Below, piece by piece: positions 6,164-13,826 of a stretch of 17,309 nucleotides of DNA (positions are counted from its first letter, which is position 1; each line of letters starts with the position of its first letter). This stretch comes from Desulfatirhabdium butyrativorans (lineage in GTDB: Bacteria > Desulfobacterota > Desulfobacteria > Desulfobacterales > DYRK01): contig DYRK01000057.1 in the NCBI GenBank assembly GCA_020718785.1, forward strand, positions 1-17,309. The letters run 5' to 3'. A program made the position numbers and the translations under genes. The notes beneath the pieces were generated by a model. The model saw only the letters and a program-made list of their open reading frames with translations, was not told the DNA's origin and made no database searches.

Positions 6164-8362
6164 ATGACAGAGAATCAAACCGTATTGAAAACACATAACC
6201 GCTGGGAACAGATCGTTTTTTGGGGGATTGCAGCCCTTCTCGTTTTTGCTCCACTCAGCTTCGGGGCTGTCCATGTATGGGCATATTCTATACTTGAAAT
6301 CGGCGTGTTTTTTCTTGTGATATTATATGTTATAGGAAAGATCGCTGTGTCGGGGAATACGGAATTCTGCTGGATCAGAACGCCGGTAAATATATTGCTG
6401 ATATGTCTCATTCTCCTGATCGTCTTGCAGATGATTCCCCTGCCCTGTTCGTGGATTTCCTTTATCTCGCCTGAAACATACAGAGATAAAATGAAGCTCT
6501 CCGAACTGACGGCTGAGGCGAATGGAGGATGGATTTGTCTTGCCTATTATCTGCATCCGCTGATCACGGAAGGGCTGAAATTGTTTGCCTATATTGCTAT
6601 GTTCTTTCTGGTGATTCATACGGTGCGCTCGAAGAGACAGATTGATATTCTGATGTATCTGCTTATTTTTATAGGACTTTTCGAGGCGATTTATGCAATT
6701 TATGAGACTTTCAGCGTGATGCCGAAAATCTGGTGGTGGAAAAGCCGGGTCGGAGGCGCACGCTATGCCAGCGGAACCTTTATTGTATCCAATCATTTTG
6801 CTTTTTATATGGAGATGATTCTCGGGATGACTTTCGGTTTTATGATTGCCCAGAAGAAGAGACAAAAACGCCTTATTCCCGGCCTGTACGGTTTCCGAGC
6901 TTCTTTTCAGCGATGGATCAGTTCTTTTTCTCCGGAATCGGCAAGACCCAAAGTCATATTTTTCTTCTTTTCAGCAGTTATCATGGGACTGGCATTGCTG
7001 CTTTCAGCTTCCAGAGGTGGCATTCTTTCCATCAGTGCCGCTATGCTGCTGATGACGATATTGTTTTTCACAAAAAAGCGGTACCGCAAATACGGAGCCA
7101 TGACCCTGTGCCTCTGCCTGCTTGCAATGATTTACGGACTCCATGTAGGAATGGATCCCACACTTAAAAAATTCGGGCGTACCGAGGGGCTTGATCTGCG
7201 TCTTTATACTACCCGGACTATTTTCCCCATGATTCATGATTATCCTTTGCTGGGTGTGGGATGGGGAAACTTCCGCTATGTCTATCCGCGCTATATTCCG
7301 AAAGATGCCCCGGCCGGGTTTGACGGCGTTGATGCCGCCGGTTATTCCCATAATGACTGGATTGAAGCCGGCGCAGAAATCGGATGGCTCGGAGAAGGAC
7401 TGCTTTTCCTTATGTTTATGACTTATCTTTACCGGATGATCCGTGTCTGGTATATAAGAAGAGATGCCCATGCTTCCGGGATCGGAGCCGGAGCCATAGC
7501 TGCCCTGCTTTCCGTGGGATTTCACAGCTATTTTGATTTCAGTATGCACATCCCCGCAAATCCGCTGACGCTGGCTGCGGTATTGGGAATTGCTTACGTT
7601 GCGGTCCATAGAAAAGGACATGGATATGATGAGTCTTTCTTCTACAGAGTAAGGAAAATTCCGCTGACTCTGTCCCGGCGGATACTGCTGACAACCCTGA
7701 GCCTGTTCTTCATTTTTACCTGCACGTTTACCGCAGGACGGCATTTTTTTGCAGAAATGACTTGTCCTACAGAATGGAATTCTACCCTGAATCTGAACCG
7801 GGAACCTTTTTTGACAGACATGCAGAAAGCTGTCAGCATCAATCCGCTCAACGCGGAGTATCACTGCAAGGCTGCCGAACTCTTAATGAAAGACAATATA
7901 CTTCGTGAGGAATATAACGAACCGGCTATTTCAAGCCTTCAGAAAGCAGTGCAGCTCAATCCGGCAAAAGGCGCATACTGGTGCAAACTGGGGGAGCGTT
8001 ATGCGTCTAAGCGTTATGACGCATATTATTATGTGGAAAAATGGCTTCCGCTCGCGGATCAGTGTTTCGATGAAGCAATCCGCTGCGAGCCGAGCAATGA
8101 CAATATGCTGTTCAGAGTAGCACTATATTGGGTGTGGCGTTCACGTCTGTCTTCTGATGAAATGAAAGAAGAGGGCATTCAAAAATTTCAGACATTGTTT
8201 CAACGCTCATTAAATATCAAACCGAAGCCTTGGAAACAAGCCGCGGAGCGAGTATGGGAATATTATCCGGATGACTCGGTTCTGATCGGAATTGTGCCTC
8301 CGAACAATGAAGAGATGATGAGTCTTGTGCTGGAATGGTCAGCGGAAAAACTCAGGCAATAG
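6164..8362 (+). CDS. O-antigen ligase/polymerase family membrane protein (Wzy_C type) with C-terminal TPR-like domain
   Basis: Start set to the ATG at 6164 because AAAGGAA (6151-6157) fits it as ribosome-binding site. A TTG at 6146 in frame has none. The product is 732 aa. There are about ten or more hydrophobic segments between residues 15 and 525. Family marks are SASRGG (281-286), then HDYPLLGVGWGNFR (358-371) and SHNDWIEAGAEIGWLGEG (395-412), which correspond to the large periplasmic loop of WaaL/Wzy_C proteins. Residues ~545-690 are soluble and TPR-like, with repeated MQKAVSINPLNAEYH and LQKAVQLNPAKGAYW phrases. The role is polymerisation or ligation of a lipid-linked glycan at the inner membrane. 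It sits alone on its strand, beside the epimerases that could supply uronic acids. Ligase versus polymerase cannot be settled here. Confidence 0.85.
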   Translation: MTENQTVLKTHNRWEQIVFWGIAALLVFAPLSFGAVHVWAYSILEIGVFFLVILYVIGKIAVSGNTEFCWIRTPVNILLICLILLIVLQMIPLPCSWISFISPETYRDKMKLSELTAEANGGWICLAYYLHPLITEGLKLFAYIAMFFLVIHTVRSKRQIDILMYLLIFIGLFEAIYAIYETFSVMPKIWWWKSRVGGARYASGTFIVSNHFAFYMEMILGMTFGFMIAQKKRQKRLIPGLYGFRASFQRWISSFSPESARPKVIFFFFSAVIMGLALLLSASRGGILSISAAMLLMTILFFTKKRYRKYGAMTLCLCLLAMIYGLHVGMDPTLKKFGRTEGLDLRLYTTRTIFPMIHDYPLLGVGWGNFRYVYPRYIPKDAPAGFDGVDAAGYSHNDWIEAGAEIGWLGEGLLFLMFMTYLYRMIRVWYIRRDAHASGIGAGAIAALLSVGFHSYFDFSMHIPANPLTLAAVLGIAYVAVHRKGHGYDESFFYRVRKIPLTLSRRILLTTLSLFFIFTCTFTAGRHFFAEMTCPTEWNSTLNLNREPFLTDMQKAVSINPLNAEYHCKAAELLMKDNILREEYNEPAISSLQKAVQLNPAKGAYWCKLGERYASKRYDAYYYVEKWLPLADQCFDEAIRCEPSNDNMLFRVALYWVWRSRLSSDEMKEEGIQKFQTLFQRSLNIKPKPWKQAAERVWEYYPDDSVLIGIVPPNNEEMMSLVLEWSAEKLRQ

Positions 8363-8365
8363 AAC

Positions 8366-8426
8366 CCGTTCCCAATCCGGAGTGCTGAAATGAAATTTTA
8401 GCACTTCGGACTCGGTATTTCCAAGC
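8366..8426. repeat. Interspersed hairpin repeat, copy A
   Basis: The unit has stem arms TCCGGAGTGCTGAAAT and ATTTTAGCACTTCGGA, preceded by CCGTTCCCAA and followed by CTCGGTATTTCCAAGC. Near-identical copies lie at 10633-10683 and 10685-10740. Only the two defence genes lie between copy A and the other two. The hairpin sits just after the ligase stop and may end that transcript, though no T-run follows. Confidence 0.8.
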
Positions 8427-8470
8427 CGGGGCTTCAACGCCATTAAGTTAAGGATGAGAACAGTAATCGC

Positions 8471-9247
8471 CTAAATTTCCATCTGCTGAGAATCTCTGTC
8501 AATTCTGCCCTCTTGTTTTTCATTCAGCCAATAGGCATAAAATTTCAGGCAGATGTATTCATAGCCCTGTAATTTTATGAAATCATAAATTATTTCTTCA
8601 GATATGCCTTCACATACCAGGTTTCTAATAAACAAACTTATTTTTTCCCATTTCTCTGCCACTTCTTTATGCTTGTTGAAAAATCTCTTTGCAGTAATCT
8701 TACCTGTTTCTGTCTTTGCCTCATAGAAATAAAATTCAGGATTGAATTCCAGATGTTCTTCAGGATCGTCGAATGTCGGATCAATCAGCCTGTCATCCCG
8801 GGCGATTTGGGTCAGTAAGTATTTTTTATCATAAATACAGTCAAATTCATATGTGTCCGAAATAATATGCTCGACTATCTTTTTGTCTTGCAATGAAGCC
8901 GGTGTAAAGTCAGATTTGCTCAGATTGCAACATTTGCAACTCGGAATCAGGTTATCCCAGCAGTAAGCCAGATATGGGAATTTACCCGAGGGAAGATAAT
9001 GATCAACTTCCATGACTCCGGTTTCCAGTTTATCTCCGCAATACGCGCAACATGCGTCTGACATTTCCATAAGTCTTTTTCTGATCTCTGATATTCCGTT
9101 CTTATCCTTACCGATTGTATTCCAACGGGGATAGATATCTCCGTTTTTGTCTCTTAGTTTTTCATAAAAACTTATTTTTCTGTTCCTTGACGCGTCTGTA
9201 TCGTTATCCAGACAGTCAGGGGAAGATATTCGTGCTATTTTTTTCAT
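8471..9247 (-). CDS. HNH endonuclease, Septu PtuB-like
   Basis: 258 aa. The ATG overlaps the stop of the upstream ATPase in an ATGA quadruplet (9247-9244), so the two are translationally coupled. The HNH nuclease core is at residues 64-112. Paired CxxC appears as CAYC (67-70), then MEVDHYLPSG (79-88) with catalytic Asp82/His83, WDNL (97-100, Asn99), and CKCCNLSKSD (104-113) with the closing cysteines and Asn108. Residues 120-258 are a mixed helical region of unknown role. HNH plus AAA ATPase in this order is the Septu (PtuAB) arrangement, also seen as retron effectors, where the pair acts as an anti-phage nuclease. By eye the pair is more AT-rich than the polysaccharide genes, suggesting transfer. 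Septu is the best fit, but other ATPase-HNH defence types remain possible. Confidence 0.8.
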   Translation of the reverse strand: MKKIARISSPDCLDNDTDASRNRKISFYEKLRDKNGDIYPRWNTIGKDKNGISEIRKRLMEMSDACCAYCGDKLETGVMEVDHYLPSGKFPYLAYCWDNLIPSCKCCNLSKSDFTPASLQDKKIVEHIISDTYEFDCIYDKKYLLTQIARDDRLIDPTFDDPEEHLEFNPEFYFYEAKTETGKITAKRFFNKHKEVAEKWEKISLFIRNLVCEGISEEIIYDFIKLQGYEYICLKFYAYWLNEKQEGRIDRDSQQMEI

Positions 9248-10548
9248 TTTACAAGGCTCTTCAAAGAATCAAGAGACCGGCGGCGGGGATCATCCGCGCC
9301 CAGTCTCGGGAGAATCTTCTGATACAAATCTTCGATATCCTGTTTCAGATTCTGATCTTTATTGGTATGATGCTTTACCATATCGCTGAAATTTTTCAAC
9401 ATTTGAGTCAATCCCGAGGTTCCCTGCTCCGATTCTGCCTGAACTGAGTCAAAACTGACATGAAAAGCCTGAGAGAATACATCTGCCAGATACCATTCCC
9501 TGGGATTTCCCAATTTCTTTGCGGTGACATTATTTCCTTTCTTTTTTAATTCATACGCTTCTCCTTGTTCAGTTGCGGAGATGACGGTGGGAGAATGTGT
9601 GGCTATGTAGAAAGCGGTTTTCGGAAAAAACTTTTTTAAAAGCGGGATGATTTTATATTGCCATACAGGATGAAGATGAGACTCGATTTCATCAATAAAT
9701 ACAATCCCTTCAACATCGCTCAAATCGGCTGACGGATCAATGAGGCCCGTCCACCCGCCGTAACCGGCCAGTATCTCCTGAAATATTTTGATAATAGCAA
9801 CATAACCGGTTGCAAGTTTGTCTATCGGAATCTTATTGAAAAATAATTTCCCTTCGCCAAATACAATGTCAACATTCGTTCCGTCGTTCTTTCTGATGAT
9901 CAGTCCTTCCAAGGCAGGTTCCAGTTCCTGCATCAGCATCAGAAGATTGGCAACCTCGGAACTTCTGTCCTGATGCCGGGGAACGAAATTCGGATTTATA
10001 ATCAGCCTTGAAACGAACCAATCCGCAATTTCCGTATCTCCGAGTGATTTGCCGGACATATAGTTAAAACTTCTGTAAAACGCTTCCAAAAAACGATCAT
10101 ACGAATTGCCCAGGATTCTGACATGATTTCTGTCAATATTCTCTGTGTAGCCTCTGTTTCTCGCGCCGATGAAGACAATCGGTTTGTCAAAAATAAAATT
10201 TATATTTGAATTCGGGATGTGTTCAAATATGGCAAATCTGAATTTATCTCTGTCTCTATCCTTTATTTTATTTTCATTCAGAGAAATACCCACGGGCAAA
10301 TCTAATTTGAAATCTTTTATTTTATCAATAATATAATTTTCAGAAAAAGATCCTGCGTATTTCAGATTTTCTTTTTTATACTTAAATATTGAATGACAAT
10401 AAACAAGCGTTTTCGCCATATTCTCAAGCAGATTTGTCTTGCCGGCTCCGTTTTCTCCGATAAAACAGTATGCGTTTTTATCTTTATCCATGTGAATATC
10501 GAAATTCAGACCCGCATCTGTCTGTTCCGCTTTAAATGTATGAATCAT
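9244..10548 (-). CDS. AAA/SMC-like ATPase, Septu PtuA-like
   Basis: 434 aa. The ATG at 10548 has AAAGGAG about 7 bases upstream. Walker A is GENGAGKT (31-38). The Q-loop and middle region (50-230) are family-specific. A signature-like LATGYVAI is at 245-252. Walker B is GIVFIDEIESHLHP (281-294) with catalytic Glu287, and the switch histidine is in ATHSP (316-320). This is the OLD/RecF-like AAA_15/AAA_21 arrangement with no long coiled coil and no TOPRIM domain, so it is not an OLD nuclease. The partner HNH gene starts within its stop codon. Known PtuA proteins form oligomers that recruit PtuB and use nucleotide state to license DNA cleavage. The signature motif departs from the common LSSGE/LSTGQ. 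No reverse transcriptase or ncRNA is next to it, so it is not an obvious retron. Confidence 0.82.
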   Translation of the reverse strand: MIHTFKAEQTDAGLNFDIHMDKDKNAYCFIGENGAGKTNLLENMAKTLVYCHSIFKYKKENLKYAGSFSENYIIDKIKDFKLDLPVGISLNENKIKDRDRDKFRFAIFEHIPNSNINFIFDKPIVFIGARNRGYTENIDRNHVRILGNSYDRFLEAFYRSFNYMSGKSLGDTEIADWFVSRLIINPNFVPRHQDRSSEVANLLMLMQELEPALEGLIIRKNDGTNVDIVFGEGKLFFNKIPIDKLATGYVAIIKIFQEILAGYGGWTGLIDPSADLSDVEGIVFIDEIESHLHPVWQYKIIPLLKKFFPKTAFYIATHSPTVISATEQGEAYELKKKGNNVTAKKLGNPREWYLADVFSQAFHVSFDSVQAESEQGTSGLTQMLKNFSDMVKHHTNKDQNLKQDIEDLYQKILPRLGADDPRRRSLDSLKSLVK

Positions 10549-10632
10549 TTTTACGCTCCTTTGAAACCCCGGCTGTGTGTCACAGATTCAGATTCGGGAT
10601 CAAACCGACTCCAAGCCGGGCAGCTATTTTTC

Positions 10633-10683
10633 TCCGGAGTGCTGAAATGAAATTTTAGCACTTCGGACTCGGGATTCCCAAGC
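10633..10683. repeat. Interspersed hairpin repeat, copy B
   Basis: This matches copy A (8366-8426) from TCCGGAGTGC through the loop and CTTCGGACTCGG, and then ATTCCCAAGC. It lies about 85 bp upstream of the ATPase ATG. Confidence 0.8.
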
Positions 10684-10684
10684 T

Positions 10685-10740
10685 CCGTTCCCAATCCGGA
10701 GTGCTGAAATGAAATTTTAGCACCAGCACTCCGGACTCGA
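10685..10740. repeat. Interspersed hairpin repeat, copy C
   Basis: A head-to-tail copy directly after copy B, beginning CCGTTCCCAATCCGG like copy A. Its right arm differs: a duplicated CAGCAC before TCCGG restores a perfect AGTGCT/AGCACT pairing. It ends 18 bp beyond the dehydrogenase stop codon. Confidence 0.8.
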
Positions 10741-10758
10741 GAACAAGAGAGAGATTCA

Positions 10759-13605
10759 TCACAGCCGCCAATACTTGATATTCAAGGCTTTGGCTTCTTC
10801 CGGAGAGAAAGCCCCTTTCACATCCACGACAAGGGATGCCCCCTGAGTACAGAGCCGGGCAATATTCGAAAGCCCGAGATCTTTGTAGGCATCGTGAATG
10901 ACTGCCACAATTACCCCGTCAACCCCTGTCAGGTCTTCCATTTTCTGCAATTCCACGCCGTAATACTTTCTGGCTTCCGCAGGGTCTGCCATAGGGTCAT
11001 GAACCAGGACATTGACTTCGTAATCCATGAGTTCCGAGATAATATCCATGACCTTGGTATTTCTAAGATCAGGAACATTTTCCTTGAAGGTGATGCCCAG
11101 CACGGCAATTTTTGCCCGGCGGACCTGCTTTCCAAGACTGATGAGCATTTTGACCGTGCGTTCTGCAATAAATTTGCCCATGCCGTCATTGATTCTGCGC
11201 CCCGCCAGAATCATTTCCGGGTGATAGCCCAGCGATTCGGCTTTGAAGGTCAGGTAGTAAGGGTCGACTCCGATGCAGTTATGCAGCACTAATCCGTAAT
11301 CGGAGATAATGGTCTCGGTGTCTTCCACTTCGAGAGAATACACATAATCATCGCTCAGGGCTTCGATCTGTTTGAGCGCAACAGTCAGAAAACCCGGTGA
11401 AACTTCGTACTTACCGCTTTTGACAAATCTCACCTTGTTGTCAAAATAGCTCTCGATTTTCGCCCGCTTATCTCCCAAAAACAACTCTTCCAATTTCGAG
11501 AGATTCTTATGACCGTGAGCATAGAGCAGAGGCTTTTCTTTGTCAAAAGACAGCGTGACGCCGTAATCCTGCAACAACAGCACCGTCTGATGGAAGAGTT
11601 TCCTGCTGATCGAGAAATACGACACTTCGCAGACGCAACTCCTGCAAGTATAGGATTTGCCGTTTTTTACAAATGGCTTTGCGTCATCGAGCGTCAGTTT
11701 TACTCCGCCGTCTCCCCTCAGAATTCCCTTGAGGAGATTTTCTTTGATGTCCGCCGGGGAGTAAAGGAGGAAATCGGGAACCGCCGCATCATAGCTGTTT
11801 CTGCCGCAATTCAGGACATCTGAGAGCAATTTTCCGAAAAGAGAGGAGGATAATTTGATATGCGTGGCAGCATCTGTTTTCGAGTGCCAGACCGAATACG
11901 AACACCCGAGTTTGGCAATACAGCGGCAGACATCTTCGATATATTCCTTTTCCGAAGAATTGAAAATCCATCGTGTCCGATATGACTTATCTCTCGTGAT
12001 ACAGCCCTCGCTCAGATAATAGCCGATAAGCCGCGCAAAATCCTCATCCACAGGAATGACTGCCCTGATTTGATTATAGGAAGGTCCTCTGCCGGTCGCA
12101 AGGAAAATTTCATTCCTTTTGAGGGGCATTTTCCCTTCGGCTTCCAGTTCGAGATAGAGGCTGAGGGGCAGATAATTCCATGAATAGAAGTTCGATGCCC
12201 TTTTTCCCGTGACTTTCTTTATCTCAAGCCGGCTTTTGTAATCTTTGAACTGCCCTGAAATCGGTTTGACTCGCACATTTTTCAGGCTTTCTTTATCCAA
12301 AAGCGAGATGATGTCCAATGTCTCGGGAACTTCGAGTTCGGGCAGTTTCGTATTGACAGCAAACTGATCCGAAAGTGTTACTTCTTTTGCAAGTTTTACG
12401 CTGAATTTCCCATCCTTGCATACGATCATCGGATGGTCGTCCGAAACTTTGACCGTCTGATTCGTTGATGTGGTAAAGCGGATCAGGTTTCCGTAATTCC
12501 GGCGGGTCAAAAGGGAAACCGGCTTGAACACGGCTTTTTTGGAACTCAGATCATAAGACAATATTTCCGTATTTTCCGGGATTTTCACAGAGTTCATATT
12601 TTCCTGCCCGTTTACCAGCCGGAGCCGGGGACCTGACATTTCATCTGCAATCATTCCCGGAGCATTTCCCACAAGTCGTCCGGAAAGGAGAAATTCCGAC
12701 TCAAACGAGTCCAGAGCGATTTTTTCCCGGCATGACTCATACAACTCGGAAACCGCAAGCGTTGTCAGTTTTCCGTCCGTTTTTGCGAAAATCAGTTGGT
12801 CTTTTGACAGACAATGCCCGCCCACAAGACCCGGTCTGAACGGCAGAAAATTCCATTTGGTTCCGGCAGCTTCAAGGACTTCCATCGTATCAATCTTCAT
12901 TTTGTCGAAAATCATTGCCAATTCGTTCATCAGCGCAATATTTAAATCCCGCTGGGTATTTTCAATGACTTTGGCAGCTTCCGCGACTTTGACCGAAGAT
13001 GCCCGATGAAGTCCTGCTTTGACGATGCTGCCATAGACTCCGGTCAGCAGATCGAGGGTAGCAAGGTCTGATCCGGAAACGATTTTAATAATAGTTTCAA
13101 CTGTATGAACTTTGTCTCCCGGATTGATGCGCTCCGGAGAGTAGCCCACGGTGAAATCCGTGCCGAATTTCAGACCCGATTCTCTTTCCATGATGGGAAC
13201 GCATTCTTCTTCGGTGGTTCCCGGATAGACCGTGGATTCGAAGACCACGCAGGAGCCTTTGACAAGATGTTTTCCCACAATCCGGGACGCACCGTGCAGG
13301 GGTCTCAGGTCAGGGATCCGGTATTGGTCAATGGGCGTGGGAACCGCGACAATGATAAATCTGCACCGTGAAAGCTCTTCGGCATTATCCGTATAAAAGA
13401 CTTGGGTATTTTTCAATTCTTCCTGGGAAACTTCGAGCGTCCGGTCATAGCCCGATTTCAGTTCGGCGATCCGCTCTGTTTTCAGGTCATAGCCGACCAC
13501 ATCAAAATGTTTTGCCAACTGGACCGCAAGAGGAAGCCCCACATATCCCAGACCCACAACCGCAAGTTTATCCTCACGTGACGCCAATGATTCGAATGTA
13601 AGCAT
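10759..13605 (-). CDS. tviB: UDP-N-acetylhexosamine 6-dehydrogenase (TviB/WbpO family) precursor containing an intein
   Basis: The start is the ATG at 13605, with GGAG (13615-13612) 6 bases upstream. A longer TTG start at 13665 lies inside a palindromic repeat and is unlikely. The precursor is 948 aa. Residues 1-264 and 777-948 together form a normal 436-aa nucleotide-sugar dehydrogenase. They include the NAD motif GLGYVGLP (18-25), VPTPIDQ with PDLRPL typical of TviB/VipA/WbpO, the ESTVYPGTTEE segment, SPERINPGD, and the active site GGH-C-IGVDPYYL. The active site is split between His264 and Cys777 by the intein. The C-terminal domain has LGITFKENVPDLRNTKV. The reaction is a two-step NAD-dependent oxidation of UDP-GlcNAc or UDP-GalNAc to the uronate, for capsule or O-antigen. 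Without splicing the catalytic site is interrupted, so activity must depend on intein removal. Confidence 0.93.
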   Translation of the reverse strand: MLTFESLASREDKLAVVGLGYVGLPLAVQLAKHFDVVGYDLKTERIAELKSGYDRTLEVSQEELKNTQVFYTDNAEELSRCRFIIVAVPTPIDQYRIPDLRPLHGASRIVGKHLVKGSCVVFESTVYPGTTEEECVPIMERESGLKFGTDFTVGYSPERINPGDKVHTVETIIKIVSGSDLATLDLLTGVYGSIVKAGLHRASSVKVAEAAKVIENTQRDLNIALMNELAMIFDKMKIDTMEVLEAAGTKWNFLPFRPGLVGGHCLSKDQLIFAKTDGKLTTLAVSELYESCREKIALDSFESEFLLSGRLVGNAPGMIADEMSGPRLRLVNGQENMNSVKIPENTEILSYDLSSKKAVFKPVSLLTRRNYGNLIRFTTSTNQTVKVSDDHPMIVCKDGKFSVKLAKEVTLSDQFAVNTKLPELEVPETLDIISLLDKESLKNVRVKPISGQFKDYKSRLEIKKVTGKRASNFYSWNYLPLSLYLELEAEGKMPLKRNEIFLATGRGPSYNQIRAVIPVDEDFARLIGYYLSEGCITRDKSYRTRWIFNSSEKEYIEDVCRCIAKLGCSYSVWHSKTDAATHIKLSSSLFGKLLSDVLNCGRNSYDAAVPDFLLYSPADIKENLLKGILRGDGGVKLTLDDAKPFVKNGKSYTCRSCVCEVSYFSISRKLFHQTVLLLQDYGVTLSFDKEKPLLYAHGHKNLSKLEELFLGDKRAKIESYFDNKVRFVKSGKYEVSPGFLTVALKQIEALSDDYVYSLEVEDTETIISDYGLVLHNCIGVDPYYLTFKAESLGYHPEMILAGRRINDGMGKFIAERTVKMLISLGKQVRRAKIAVLGITFKENVPDLRNTKVMDIISELMDYEVNVLVHDPMADPAEARKYYGVELQKMEDLTGVDGVIVAVIHDAYKDLGLSNIARLCTQGASLVVDVKGAFSPEEAKALNIKYWRL
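11278..12813 (-). other. Intein with LAGLIDADG homing endonuclease, 512 aa, in the dehydrogenase gene
   Basis: In-frame insertion from Cys265 to Asn776 of the 948-aa precursor. Block A starts CLSKDQLIFAK. Block B is VKVSDDHPMI, with His391; the usual TxxH threonine is Ser388. Two endonuclease motifs are present: LIGYYLSEG (526-534, acid Glu533) and LLKGILRGDGG (624-634, acid Asp632). Block F/G reads YVYSLEVEDTETI then LVLHN, with penultimate His775, terminal Asn776 and +1 Cys777. All splice-junction residues needed for class 1 splicing are present, and both endonuclease acids are intact, so splicing and homing activity are plausible. The +1 nucleophile is the dehydrogenase's own catalytic cysteine. 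Inteins are known in this enzyme family, for example in a Methanocaldococcus jannaschii UDP-glucose dehydrogenase homologue. Confidence 0.93.
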
Positions 13606-13650
13606 TTTTTTCTCCGGAATTTTATTTTGATCAGCAGGTGAAACAAAAGT

Positions 13651-13673
13651 AAAACGATTTTGCAAATCGTTTT
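13651..13673. repeat. Palindrome AAAACGATTT-TGC-AAATCGTTTT
   Basis: Perfect 10-base arms around TGC, preceded by AAAGT and followed by ATCC. A second, near-identical element follows 53 bp on. It sits in the leader of the dehydrogenase gene, about 45 bp from its start. Confidence 0.75.
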
Positions 13674-13703
13674 ATCCAGCTATAAGCAGTTGAAATAAAA
13701 GTA

Positions 13704-13724
13704 AAACGATTTCGCAAATCGTTT
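13704..13724. repeat. Palindrome AAACGATTT-CGC-AAATCGTTT
   Basis: Nine-base perfect arms around CGC. It is preceded by the same AAAAGTA phrase as the element at 13651-13673. Together they fill much of the gap between the dehydrogenase and the response regulator; 13725-13826 shows nothing firm beyond a lone TTGACA on the minus strand (13776-13771) without a good -10. Confidence 0.75.
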
Positions 13725-13826
13725 AAGCCTCGCTATGATGTCTGAATTCATCTCACAGAACAGAGTGAATTGTCAATGGGGTAAAAAGAGTATATATGCA
13801 GGGTGGAACCTGTAAATTAACTCCGA

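Noticed and set aside
5850..6198. Overlapping ~94-aa frames on both strands
   Set aside because: They are produced by the two 51-bp direct repeats, which also create repeated peptide segments; no gene signals.
7004..7864. 286-aa open frame on the minus strand
   Set aside because: It lies opposite the membrane ligase gene, whose motifs are clear; composition is typical of an antisense shadow.
8471..10758. Retron with PtuAB effectors
   Set aside because: No reverse transcriptase is encoded next to the ATPase, and the upstream hairpins are copies of an interspersed repeat rather than a unique ncRNA.
10759..13605. Dehydrogenase split by a random in-frame insertion or domain fusion
   Set aside because: The segment begins with Cys, ends His-Asn before Cys, and carries both LAGLIDADG motifs and Block B/F patterns, which together define an intein.
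13606..13665. Upstream TTG start extending the dehydrogenase by 20 residues
   Set aside because: The TTG sits inside a palindromic repeat without a ribosome-binding site, while the ATG at 13605 has GGAG at 6 bases and gives a normal family N-terminus.
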